Source: Saccharothrix sp. S26 (GTDB lineage Bacteria > Actinomycetota > Actinomycetes > Mycobacteriales > Pseudonocardiaceae). From it: a stretch of 64,000 nucleotides of DNA. Numbering within the stretch: position 1 is the stretch's first letter; every line of letters starts with the position of its first letter. Made by a program: the position numbers and the translations under genes. Location of the stretch: NCBI RefSeq assembly GCF_021390395.1, contig NZ_JAJUWT010000012.1:245380-309379 (forward strand). The letters run 5' to 3'. Of the stretch, positions 16,448 through 24,932 are shown piece by piece. The notes under the pieces were generated by a model. That model had not been told where the DNA came from and ran no database searches. It worked only from the letters and a program-made list of their open reading frames with translations.

Positions 16448-18895
16448 TCACGAGCCTTCCGAGGTCACCGTGTTGGCGCAGTTGAGCACCCGTGGGTGCA
16501 GCAGAACGGTCGGATCGGGCAATTCCTCCGAAGTGCGGACGAGGAAGTGGTGCTTTTCCCCGGCGGTGAGCGAGATGAGCATGTCGTCGACGACCGCGTC
16601 GGCGGCCACCTTGTCGACCAGCAGGCCGAGGTCGCGGACGAAGGAGGTGGCCCGCACGTCGACGCGGTAGCCACCGGGCACGGGCGTGACGGCGGCGGTG
16701 AAGGGTTCCGGGTGGTAGCGGAGGTCGAGGTCTTCGGCGAACAGGTGGTGGGCGTGGACGTCGCCCGCGGTCGCGACCAGCACTTCCCCGCCCGGGTCGG
16801 CGGGTTCCAGGAGGTTGTCGGCCAGGTCCAGCCGGGCGGTGGACCGGGGCGGCACGGCGAGCTCCAGTTCGGTGGTGGCCATCACCTCGCCGGTGAAGCT
16901 CTGCCGGGCCAACCGCACGGCGCCCGTCCAGGGCTGGTCGTGGTCGTTGACCGCGACCAGGGTCGGCTTTCCTCCGCGCGGCTGGATGGTCAGCAGGCGC
17001 GCGGCGAAGGCGTGCTTGAGCGCGTAGTAGAGGGGTTTGGGGCGTTCGTCGTTGTCGATGGCGGCCCAGGAGATGGCGGGCCAGCAGTCGTTGAGCTGCC
17101 AGACCAGGGCTCCGGCGGTGCGGGGCCACCAGGAGCGGTAGTGCTCGATGCCGAACGCCACCGCGCGGGCCTGGTTGAGCTGGGTCGCCCAGTGCCACTG
17201 CTCGAAGTCGGTCGGGACGGGCAGGTGGCGGGCCAGGCCGCGGTCGAGGTTGACGTTGCCGTTGACGGCTTTCTGGTGTGCCAGGAACGCCGGCGAGGAG
17301 GGCGTCGACGGCTGGTCGTGGACCCAGCGGGTGAGGGTGGTCCAGGTGGGTGGCCCCTGGAAGCCGAACTCGGCGCAGAACCGCGGGACGTGGTCGCGGT
17401 AGTGGGTGTAGTCGAGGAAGTTCCAGACGTCCCAGTCGTGGCGGGTGCCGTGGTGGGCGTCGTTGGGTGGCAGGTCACCGGGGCTGTACGGGCTGCCCGG
17501 CGCGTACGGGCGGGTGGGGTCGAGTTCCGCGACGATCCCGGGCAGCAGGTCGGTGTAGTAGCCGCCGCCCCAGGTGCGTCCTTCCAGGCCGTCCCGCCAG
17601 CCCTCCCAGTCCGTGTAGGCGGGGAGGTTCTCGTTGTTGCCGTTCCACAGCACGAGCGACGGGTGGGAGACCAGGCGGGTGACGTTCTCCCGGGCCTCGG
17701 CCTCGACCTCACCGCGCAGCGGCTCCTCCTCGGCGTAGAAGGCGCACGCGAAGGGGAAGTCCTGCCACACCATCACACCGCGTTCGTCGCAGGCGTCGTA
17801 GAAGTCGTCGGTCTCGTAGATGCCGCCGCCCCAGACCCGGAGCATGTTCATGTTCGCCCCGACGGCCTGGTCGAGCCGGCGGTCGAGCCGCTCGCGGGTG
17901 ACCCGGGTGAGGAAGTGGTCGTCCGGGATCCAGTTGGCGCCCTTGGCGAAGACGCGCCGGCCGTTGACGACGAAGGCGAACGGCGTGCCGAACTCGTCCG
18001 GTTCGGTGTCGACGGTGACGGTGCGGAACCCGACCTTGCGCCGGACGGCGTCCACCTGCTCGCCGTCGGCCAGCAGCTCGACGGTCAGGTCGTAGAGCGG
18101 CTGGTCGCCGTAGCCCACCGGCCACCACAACCGGGCGTCCGGCACGAACGCGGTGACGTGGGCGGTGTCGCCGGTGATCGTGACCCGTTCCGCGCGGCCG
18201 CCGATGGTGACCCGCGCGGTGCAGTCGCGTTCCGCGGCGCGGTCGAGTTCCAGGTGCACGTCGACGCGGCCCGTGCCGTCGGCGTCCACGGTGACCAGTG
18301 GGCGCACCGCGGCCAGGCGGGCGGTGTCCCAGCGTTCCAGCCGCACGGGTTTCCACAGACCGGCGGTCTGCAGGTCGGGTCCCCAGTCCCAGCCGAACGA
18401 GCAGGCCATCTTGCGGATCGCGTTGTACGGGTGCGGGTAGGCCCGCTGTCGCCACCCGAGTTCGGCCTCGACCTTCTCGGCGTGGGCGAGCGCGGACCAC
18501 AGCGTCACGGTGAGGACGTTGTCGCCGCCGCGCAGTGACCGACCGACGTCGAAGCGGTGGCCGCGGTGCATGTTCGCGGTGCGGCCGAGCACAGTGCCGT
18601 TGAGCTCGACGGTCGCGACGGTGTCGATGCCGTCGAAGACCAGGTCCACCCGTTCGCCGGGACGCGGCGCCGCCGCCTGGAACGTCGTGGAGTACTGCCA
18701 GTCGACGCGGTGCATCCACGTCAGGGCCGCCTCGTTCCGGTCCCGGTACGGGTCCGGGACCAGGTTCGCGGCCATCAGGTCGAGGTGGGTGCTGCCGGGC
18801 ACCCGGGCGGGCACGTCCCGGTCGGCCAAGACCGCCGGCACCGGGCCTGCGACGGCGCGCAGGTTCCACCCGTCGTGGAGGTTCGAGCGCGTCAT
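16448..18895 (-). CDS. GH2 beta-mannosidase
   Basis: This 815-residue cytosolic enzyme has no signal peptide and the GH2 layout: an N-terminal sugar-binding domain (about 1-180, W-x-L...GDNVLTV), an immunoglobulin-like domain, and a TIM barrel (about 300-590) with acid/base Glu in WNGNNENLP and nucleophile Glu in RFCAEFGFQG. GSTHLDLMAANLVPDPY and GWDWGPDLQ are typical of beta-mannosidases (manno-oligosaccharides to mannose). It is divergent from a family-5 solute-binding lipoprotein, 222 bp apart, and near a ROK repressor, so imported manno-oligosaccharides are the probable substrate. Confidence 0.93.
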   Translation of the reverse strand: MTRSNLHDGWNLRAVAGPVPAVLADRDVPARVPGSTHLDLMAANLVPDPYRDRNEAALTWMHRVDWQYSTTFQAAAPRPGERVDLVFDGIDTVATVELNGTVLGRTANMHRGHRFDVGRSLRGGDNVLTVTLWSALAHAEKVEAELGWRQRAYPHPYNAIRKMACSFGWDWGPDLQTAGLWKPVRLERWDTARLAAVRPLVTVDADGTGRVDVHLELDRAAERDCTARVTIGGRAERVTITGDTAHVTAFVPDARLWWPVGYGDQPLYDLTVELLADGEQVDAVRRKVGFRTVTVDTEPDEFGTPFAFVVNGRRVFAKGANWIPDDHFLTRVTRERLDRRLDQAVGANMNMLRVWGGGIYETDDFYDACDERGVMVWQDFPFACAFYAEEEPLRGEVEAEARENVTRLVSHPSLVLWNGNNENLPAYTDWEGWRDGLEGRTWGGGYYTDLLPGIVAELDPTRPYAPGSPYSPGDLPPNDAHHGTRHDWDVWNFLDYTHYRDHVPRFCAEFGFQGPPTWTTLTRWVHDQPSTPSSPAFLAHQKAVNGNVNLDRGLARHLPVPTDFEQWHWATQLNQARAVAFGIEHYRSWWPRTAGALVWQLNDCWPAISWAAIDNDERPKPLYYALKHAFAARLLTIQPRGGKPTLVAVNDHDQPWTGAVRLARQSFTGEVMATTELELAVPPRSTARLDLADNLLEPADPGGEVLVATAGDVHAHHLFAEDLDLRYHPEPFTAAVTPVPGGYRVDVRATSFVRDLGLLVDKVAADAVVDDMLISLTAGEKHHFLVRTSEELPDPTVLLHPRVLNCANTVTSEGS

Positions 18896-18942
18896 GACAG
18901 CTCACTCCCAGGGCGGTCGACACGGGGACCAAGACAACGGAA

Positions 18943-18971
18943 TGGTTACTCAGGCATCTTAAGTAAGTCAA
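18943..18971 (-). promoter_or_regulatory. Promoter of GH2 gene with overlapping inverted repeat
   Basis: Read on the minus strand, TTGACT (18966-18971) and TAACCA (18943-18948) are spaced by 17 bp. Between and over them lies the inverted repeat TTACT-N11-AGTAA. This probably marks repressor control; the ROK gene at 20825 is the nearest candidate. Confidence 0.55.
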
Positions 18972-19038
18972 TGGCCTGCGTAGATGAGGATGAGCTCCCC
19001 GACCGGCGGTCTCCACCGACAGGCGTCCATCTGCCCTA

Positions 19039-19066
19039 TTGACTGCTTAGTTCGGCAACTTAATCT
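19039..19066 (+). promoter_or_regulatory. Promoter of solute-binding protein gene with overlapping inverted repeat
   Basis: TTGACT (19039-19044) and TAATCT (19061-19066) are spaced by 16 bp, a good housekeeping promoter. The spacer holds an imperfect inverted repeat TTAGTT-CGGC-AACTTAA. The divergent GH2 promoter also begins TTGACT followed by a repeat in its spacer, so both are likely controlled by one repressor. Confidence 0.6.
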
Positions 19067-19117
19067 GGGGCGGGCGGCTGCGGCGGCAGGCCCGCGCAAC
19101 GCGTCAAGGAGGACGTC

Positions 19118-20812
19118 GTGAGGGTGTCAAGGGTTCTCGGCGCCGGGGCGCGCCACGCAACCGCCCTGCTCGCGGCGGCCGTCGTGCTCGCGGGCTGCGG
19201 ACCGTCGAACACCTCGACCGGGGCCGAGAGCTCCACCCTGGTCGCCTACACCGGCCAGTCCGGCGACTACCAGATCAACTTCAACCCCTACGCGCCGGCC
19301 AACATCGGTGGCACCGGGACGATCTTCCAGACCCTGTTCTTCTACAACGTCGTCCGGGACGCCGACCCGGTGCCGCGGCTGGGAGCCGGGTTCGACTGGA
19401 ACGCGGACGGCACGCAGCTGTCCATCACCCTCCGCGATGGCGTGACCTGGTCCGACGGCGAGAAGTTCACCGCCGACGACGTCGTGTTCACCCTCGGCAT
19501 GATCAGCGAGCACAAGGGCATGAACAGCACCGGCTACGCCGGACGCGCCGCGGCGGTCGACGACGCGCACGTGGTCGTCACGTTCGACCGGCCGTCGTTC
19601 GCGGACGGCCCGTCACTGCTGGGCAGGACGTACATCGTGCCCGAGCACGAGTGGAAGGACATCGCCGACCCGGCGGTCGCCGTGGTGGAGCACCCGGTCG
19701 GCACCGGCCCGTACGTGCTGGAGGAGTTCAAGCCGCAGGCGTACACGCTCAAGGCGAACCCGACCTACTGGGGTGGTGAGCCCGCCGTCAAGAAGGTCCG
19801 CTACCTCGCGCTGTCCGGCAACCAGGCGGGCGCCGCCGCGCTCAAGGCAGGACAGGTCGACTGGCAGACCGGACCCGTGCCCGACGTCGGGGACGTCGGC
19901 AAGAACTACCCCGGCTACCGGGCCGTCATCACCCCGGTGAACCAGATCGCGCTGGTCACGTGCAGCAACGCGGCCCTGGGCTGCCGAGGGCCCCAGACCG
20001 ACCCGGCCGTGCGGCAGGCGATCCACCACGCCATCGACCGCACCCAGACCAACGCGCTGGCGTTCGAGAACACCGGCAGCCACATCTCACCGGGCTTCCT
20101 GCTGCCGGACCGGGACGGCGACCTCATCTCCGCCCGGCTGCGGGACCGGACCGCCCCGATGCGGCCGGACCCGGCCAAGGCGCAGCAGATCCTGGAGAGC
20201 GCCGGCTACGCCAAAGGCCCGGACGGCGTCTACGCCAAGGACGGCGCGCCGGTGTCCCTGACGCTGAGCACCGTCGCCGGCTGGACCGACTACATCACCG
20301 CGGTCGACACGATGAGCCAGCAGCTGCAACGGATCGGCATCAAGCTCACCGCGCAGCAGGTCTCCTGGAACGAGTTCGTCGACGCCAGGGACCGCGGCAA
20401 CTACCAGATGATCATCGACTCGCTCTACCAGGGCCCGGCGCCGGACCCGTACTACCTCTACAACTACTTCTTCAGCACCGCGCAGACCGCCGCGGTCGGC
20501 GCCAAGCCCGGCCCGAACGTCAGCCGGTTCTCCGACCCGCAGGTCGACCAGGCCCTCGACGCGCTCAAGCTCCTCGACCCCGCCGACACCACCGCTCGGC
20601 AGCCCCACCTGGAGACGATCCAGACCCGCGTCGAACAAGCGATGCCGTACATCCCGGTGCTCACCCAGGGCACGATCAGCATCTACCACGACGCCAAGTT
20701 CACCGGCTGGCCGACCGACGACGACCTGTACGCCTTCCCCGCGGTCTGGTCGCACCCCGACAACGCCGAGGTGCTCGTGCGCCTCAAGCCCACCGGCAAG
20801 CGAGGCGGGTGA
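19118..20812 (+). CDS. Family-5 ABC solute-binding lipoprotein
   Basis: This 564-residue protein has a lipoprotein signal with lipobox LAGC (Cys about residue 27). The rest is an extracellular solute-binding protein of the oligopeptide/oligosaccharide class (SBP_bac_5), with LSITLRDGVTWSDGEKFTADDVVFTL and PVGTGPYVLEEF as family marks. GTG 19118 follows GGAGGA. Some members bind cello- or manno-oligosaccharides, and the divergent GH2 beta-mannosidase suggests beta-manno-oligosaccharides. No permease or ATPase genes follow, so the transporter partner must lie elsewhere. Confidence 0.92.
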   Translation: MRVSRVLGAGARHATALLAAAVVLAGCGPSNTSTGAESSTLVAYTGQSGDYQINFNPYAPANIGGTGTIFQTLFFYNVVRDADPVPRLGAGFDWNADGTQLSITLRDGVTWSDGEKFTADDVVFTLGMISEHKGMNSTGYAGRAAAVDDAHVVVTFDRPSFADGPSLLGRTYIVPEHEWKDIADPAVAVVEHPVGTGPYVLEEFKPQAYTLKANPTYWGGEPAVKKVRYLALSGNQAGAAALKAGQVDWQTGPVPDVGDVGKNYPGYRAVITPVNQIALVTCSNAALGCRGPQTDPAVRQAIHHAIDRTQTNALAFENTGSHISPGFLLPDRDGDLISARLRDRTAPMRPDPAKAQQILESAGYAKGPDGVYAKDGAPVSLTLSTVAGWTDYITAVDTMSQQLQRIGIKLTAQQVSWNEFVDARDRGNYQMIIDSLYQGPAPDPYYLYNYFFSTAQTAAVGAKPGPNVSRFSDPQVDQALDALKLLDPADTTARQPHLETIQTRVEQAMPYIPVLTQGTISIYHDAKFTGWPTDDDLYAFPAVWSHPDNAEVLVRLKPTGKRGG

Positions 20813-20824
20813 CACCTCCCCCGG

Positions 20825-22090
20825 TCAGGACGCCTCGTCCGCGCCGGCGACGGCCGGCGCCGGGCGTGCCCCGTCCTCGGGGAGGCTGCGGCCGAGCGTC
20901 AGCTCGCTCTGCAGGACGAGCACCGCCCCGCCCATCGCCGCCGCGTCCGACCCGTTGACCGACGGCACCACCCGCACCGGGTGAGCCCGCCGGGCGAACA
21001 ACCGGCGGTCCAGCTCCTGTTGGATCACCGACTGGTAGATCGACCCCGCCACCACGAAGCTCGGTCCGGCCAGCACGACCACGTCCAGGTCGAACAGGAC
21101 CGCCACGGTGACCGCGGCATGACCGAGGTAGCGCGCCGACCGCTCGATGAGCTCACGGGCCTCCGGGTCACCGGTGTTCGCCGCCGCCGCGATCCGCGCG
21201 AACTCGGTCAGGAAGTCGTCGGCGGCCGGGTCGAGCGCCAGCCGTCGGGCCAGTCCTGGTGTCGCCAACGCCTGCCGGACCACGGTGGACGGTCCGGCGT
21301 AGTTCTCCAGGCACCCGACGTTGCCGCACGAGCACTCCTCGCCGTGGACGTCGATCGAGATGTGGCCGATCTCCGCGCTGTTCGAGGAACTGCCCCGGTA
21401 CACCTCACCGGCGACCACCACTCCGCCGCCGATCCCGGTGGCCATGTAGATGCAGCCGTAGGTGCTGTGCGGCTCCACCGCACCCATCCAGTACTCGCCG
21501 ATGGCCGCCGCCGCGGCGTCGTTGTCGAGCAGCACCGGCAGGCCGAGCTGCTCCGCGAGGCGAGGTGCGACGGGGTAGTCGTACCACTCCTCGGTGGGCT
21601 GGGGCGTCAACAGCACGCCGGCGTGCCGGTCCTGCGGCCCGTAGCTGACCAAGCCGACCCCCAGCACCTTGTCCCGGTCGACGGCCGCCGTCGTCAGCAG
21701 CGCCTCCACCTGCGCCGCGACCAGCGGCAGCGCCTGGTCCGGCGGCAGCGACGCCACGCCCCGGAATGAAGTGCGGGCCACCTGGCGACCGGCCAGGTCG
21801 ACGACCACGATGACGCACGCGTTGCGCTCGAGCTGGACGCCCACGCTGTAGCGGGCCACCGGGTTGAGCTGGACCAGCGTGCGCGGCTTGCCGCCCGTCG
21901 ACGCACCCCTGCCGGCCTCGACGACCAGGCCGTCGCCGATCAGCTCGCGCACGACCTCGGAGATCGTCGCACCCGTGAGACCGGTCGCCGCCGCGAGCTC
22001 CACCCGGCTGATCGAGCGCGCCGCCCTGATCACGTCCAGGACCAGGCCGCGCGTCTTCGGCCGACCTGCCCAGACCGGGCTTCTCACCAC
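20825..22090 (-). CDS. ROK-family transcriptional repressor
   Basis: The 421-residue regulator has an N-terminal winged helix (about 12-75, VIRAARSISRVELAAATGLTGATISEVVRELI) and a ROK sugar-kinase-like domain with the zinc motif CSCGNVGCLE and the glycine-rich GIGGGVVVAGEVYRG. It is convergent with the solute-binding gene, 12 bp apart. It most likely senses a monosaccharide and represses the mannan genes to its left, where repeat-containing promoters face each other. Confidence 0.92.
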   Translation of the reverse strand: MVRSPVWAGRPKTRGLVLDVIRAARSISRVELAAATGLTGATISEVVRELIGDGLVVEAGRGASTGGKPRTLVQLNPVARYSVGVQLERNACVIVVVDLAGRQVARTSFRGVASLPPDQALPLVAAQVEALLTTAAVDRDKVLGVGLVSYGPQDRHAGVLLTPQPTEEWYDYPVAPRLAEQLGLPVLLDNDAAAAAIGEYWMGAVEPHSTYGCIYMATGIGGGVVVAGEVYRGSSSNSAEIGHISIDVHGEECSCGNVGCLENYAGPSTVVRQALATPGLARRLALDPAADDFLTEFARIAAAANTGDPEARELIERSARYLGHAAVTVAVLFDLDVVVLAGPSFVVAGSIYQSVIQQELDRRLFARRAHPVRVVPSVNGSDAAAMGGAVLVLQSELTLGRSLPEDGARPAPAVAGADEAS

Positions 22091-22141
22091 GGCTCCTCCT
22101 TGGTTCCACTTTTCGGCAGTCTACTTTCCGGGCCAATCACC

Positions 22142-22179
22142 GATCCCCGTGCACCATCGCGATCCCCGTGCACCATCGC
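22142..22179. repeat. Tandem 19-bp repeat, two copies
   Basis: GATCCCCGTGCACCATCGC occurs twice head to tail (22142-22160 and 22161-22179), upstream of the ROK gene and next to a decayed gene. It may be replication slippage or a paired regulator site. Confidence 0.8.
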
Positions 22180-22189
22180 GATTGCCGAC

Positions 22190-22500
22190 CACCTGACCCG
22201 GTGCGAAATGAGGTGAACCCCGAAATGCGGCCGGCTCGGCCAGTTTCAGGACGGTGTTCCAGTTGCGCGCGGTGTTGGGGCACGCCGATGCCTGTCGAAC
22301 TTCGCCGCCAGTTTTGAGCCGTCGAAGCCGCCGGGTGCGTGGACGTAAGCGACCCTGTCGATGACGGCGAAGCCCTCGGCGGATTGGCCTCGATCAGCGC
22401 CTCGCAATCGGCGAGCGAGACGGCTGCGTGCTGCCGCCGAACCCGCGGAACAGGATGATCCAGACCGTCCGTTCGTTCACGGCTGCACGCCGGCGAGGGC
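22190..22500 (-). pseudogene. Decayed DUF1697 gene
   Basis: Minus-strand fragments in different frames match the start and end of DUF1697 proteins. Near 22480 the segment RTVWIILFRGFGGSTQ resembles the conserved 'LLRG-INVGG' start. Further on VAYVHAPGGFDGSKLAAKF and then NWNTVLKLAEPA reproduce the usual 'LH-P-G-SKLA...TARNWNTVLKLAEL' end. The middle is deleted and the frame changes at least twice, so no product is expected. With the tandem repeat it accounts for the 486-bp gap before the MarR gene. Confidence 0.7.
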
Positions 22501-22538
22501 AGCTCCGGTCCTCATTCGCGGCAGAGGCTCCACCACAC

Positions 22539-22580
22539 CTCCATGTGAACCGACATGTAAATGTACGATGGCATGCATGG
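22539..22580. promoter_or_regulatory. MarR operator candidate, copy 2
   Basis: CCTCCATGTGAACCGACATG followed by TAAATGTACGATGGCATGCATGG keeps the CATGT-N6-ACATG inverted repeat and the GCATGCATGG block seen at 12889-12932. The MarR gene at 22577 starts inside it, and on the opposite strand it keeps a GGAGGT ribosome site in front of the decayed DUF1697 gene. Confidence 0.65.
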
Positions 22581-23002
22581 ACGATCCCGTGGTGGCAGTG
22601 GAGCGGGCCATGGTGGCGATTCGGCGCAGTCAGAGCCGGCGGGCGCTGTCGCGGCACATGGCCGTCGATCCCGCGCTGTTCCCCCTGCTCGACGCGGTCG
22701 AGGAGCGCGGCCCGTCGTCGGTGACCGAGCTGACGACCGCGCTCGGCGTGGACCAACCCCGGGCGAGCCGGCTCGTGGCCAAGGCGGTGGACGAGGGCCT
22801 CCTCACCCGGCAGGCGGACCAGCACGACGGTCGGCGCACGCCGGTCTCGCTCACCTCGTCCGGTCGGGCGCAGCTCGACGCCGCCCACACCGTCCGTCGG
22901 CAGGTCTTCGCGCGGGCGATGGCGGACTGGTCGGACGAGGAGCGGGCGACGTTCGCCCGGCTGCTCACCGCGTTCGTGTCCGGGATGGACGCGACCCGCT
23001 GA
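22577..23002 (+). CDS. MarR-family regulator
   Basis: This 141-residue winged-helix protein contains LTTALGVDQPRASRLVAKAVDEGLLTRQADQHDGRRTPVSLTSSG, a typical MarR recognition helix and wing. ATG 22577 is chosen; an ATG 9 bp upstream is also in frame. No ribosome site precedes it, so a leaderless message is likely. Its start lies within the operator-like block shared with the MarR gene at 12497, suggesting autoregulation. The former divergent neighbour (DUF1697) is dead. Confidence 0.87.
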   Translation: MDDPVVAVERAMVAIRRSQSRRALSRHMAVDPALFPLLDAVEERGPSSVTELTTALGVDQPRASRLVAKAVDEGLLTRQADQHDGRRTPVSLTSSGRAQLDAAHTVRRQVFARAMADWSDEERATFARLLTAFVSGMDATR

Positions 23003-23680
23003 TCAGGCGTGCACGTCCGGCCGGCGTCTCGCGGCGGCCCAGGCGGCGACCTGGGCGCGGTTGGTGAAGCCGAGCTTGGCGAGGATGTGCTGGACGTGGC
23101 TTTCCGCCGTGCGCTCGGAGATGTGCAGCAGCGCGGCGAGCTGCTTGTTGGTCAGGCCGTCGGCGAGGTGTGCGGCGACTTCGCGCTCGCGGTGCGTCAA
23201 CGCGCCAGGCGTGCCCCCGCGCAGTACCGCCGCCAGCGCGTCGGCGTCCCGTCGCAGCGGGGCCATCCCGAGCCGATCCGCCGCCGCTGACGCCGAGGCG
23301 ACCAGGGCGTGCGTTTCGTCGGCGTCACCTGGCCGGCGGCGACAAGCCAGGACGCCGGCCAGCTCGCCAACGGGCTGCAATTACCGCCCGGTGGCACGCG
23401 ATCTCGGACACCCGCGTCGGATCCCGCCGCTCCAGCCACGCCGCCATCCGGGCGTGCGCGGTGAGCCTGGCCGCGGTGGGCGGGGTCAGCCGCGCGGACT
23501 CGCGGATCAGGTCGTGCCGGAACCGGCCCGGCCCTCTCCGGCACGGTCCCGTCGAGCTCCACCCCCACGATCGAACCGCCGTCGAGCACCACGACCGGGT
23601 CCGCCACCAGAGGCGAACCCGCGCCCTCGAACAGCCCCCGAACCGTCCGCGACGCACATCGGGTCAGGACGGTCACAGTT
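23003..23680 (-). pseudogene. LuxR/LAL-type regulator remnant
   Basis: The 3' part is an intact LuxR helix-turn-helix (LTHREREVAAHLADGLTNKQLAALLHISERTAESHVQHILAKLGFTNRAQVAAWA) ending at 23003. Upstream the protein breaks up: FRHDLIRESARLTPPTAARLTAHARMAAWL and GLFEGAGSPLVADPVVVLDGGSIVGVEL occur in other frames, and the ATPase and most of the repeat region expected of large LAL regulators are missing. A residual 125-residue frame covering the HTH could still be made, but it has no convincing start. Confidence 0.72.
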
Positions 23681-23736
23681 CATCCGCCGCCTCCGGCGCA
23701 GGGGAATGCATCGTCCCCTTGAGACGTTCCCTCGGC

Positions 23737-24759
23737 GTGAAGAAAATCGGATTCCTGTCCTTCGGGCACTGGTCGGACGGGCCGCACTCGCAGACGAGGT
23801 CTGCCGCTGACGCGCTGGTGCAGGCCGTCGACCTCGCCGTCGCCGCGGAGGAGCTCGGCGTGGACGGCGCGTACTTCCGGGTGCACCACTTCGCCCGGCA
23901 GTTGGCCTCGCCGTTCCCGCTGCTGTCCGCGATCGGGGCCAGGACCGAGCGCATCGAGATCGGCACCGGCGTGATCGACATGCGGTACGAGAACCCGATG
24001 TACATGGCCGAGGACGCGGGCGCCGCGGACCTCATCGCCGGCGGCAGGCTCCAACTCGGCCTCTCCCGCGGATCGCCGGAGCAGGTGATCGACGGGTGGC
24101 GGTACTTCGGCTACCGGCCCGCCGAGGGCGACACGGACGCCGACATGGCACGCAAGCACACCGAGGTGCTGCTGTCCGTGCTGGACGGCAAGGGTTTCGC
24201 GCAGCCCAACCCGCGCCCGATGTTCCCCAACCCGCCGGGGCTGCTGCGCGTGGAGCCCCACTCGCCGGGCCTGCGGGACCGGATCTGGTGGGGCGCGGGC
24301 TCCAACGCCACCGCGGTCTGGGCCGCGCGGCAGGGCATGCACCTGATGAGCTCGACGCTGAAGAACGACGAGGGCGGCGCGCCGTTCCACGTCCAGCAGG
24401 CCGAGCAGATCCGCGCGTTCCGCAAGGCGTGGTCGGAAGCCGGGTGGCAGCGCGAGCCGCGCGTCTCGGTCTCGCGCAGCATCTTCGCGCTCACCTCGGA
24501 CCTCGATCACGCCTACTTCGGCCAGGACGGCGACAGCACCGACAAGATCGGCTACATCGACGCCGACACCAGGGCCGTCTTCGGCCGCAGCTACGCCGCC
24601 GAACCCGACGTCCTGGTCGGGCAACTGGCCGAGGACGAGGCGATCGCCGAAGCCGACACGCTGCTGCTGACCGTGCCGAACCAGCTCGGCGTCGACTACA
24701 ACGCCCACCTGCTCGACAACGTCCTGACCCACGTCGCCCCCGCCCTCGGCTGGCGCTGA
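23737..24759 (+). CDS. Luciferase-like flavin monooxygenase
   Basis: This 340-residue TIM-barrel protein belongs to the bacterial luciferase-like (FMN or F420) oxidoreductase family. Marks are KIGFLSFGHW, FRVHHFARQLASPFPLLSAIGART, IGTGVIDMRYENPMYMAEDAGAADLIAGGRLQLGLSRGSPEQ. GTG 23737 is the first start that fits the family N-terminus; the ribosome site is weak. It stands alone. Substrate unknown; similar proteins act on alkanes, sulfonates or xenobiotics. Confidence 0.88.
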   Translation: MKKIGFLSFGHWSDGPHSQTRSAADALVQAVDLAVAAEELGVDGAYFRVHHFARQLASPFPLLSAIGARTERIEIGTGVIDMRYENPMYMAEDAGAADLIAGGRLQLGLSRGSPEQVIDGWRYFGYRPAEGDTDADMARKHTEVLLSVLDGKGFAQPNPRPMFPNPPGLLRVEPHSPGLRDRIWWGAGSNATAVWAARQGMHLMSSTLKNDEGGAPFHVQQAEQIRAFRKAWSEAGWQREPRVSVSRSIFALTSDLDHAYFGQDGDSTDKIGYIDADTRAVFGRSYAAEPDVLVGQLAEDEAIAEADTLLLTVPNQLGVDYNAHLLDNVLTHVAPALGWR

Positions 24760-24932
24760 CCCGCTCATGCCCCGTCACGTGGACTCGTGGCGTCGGCGGG
24801 GCGATCCGCACACGTGACACAACCTCGGAAAGCCGCGGAGAAGTGCGCTTTCCTTTCGCCGCACCACAATCGCCCACCGAGGTTTTCACCATGCCCTGTC
24901 GCGGTCACCGCGTCAGACCCTAGCATCGCCGA

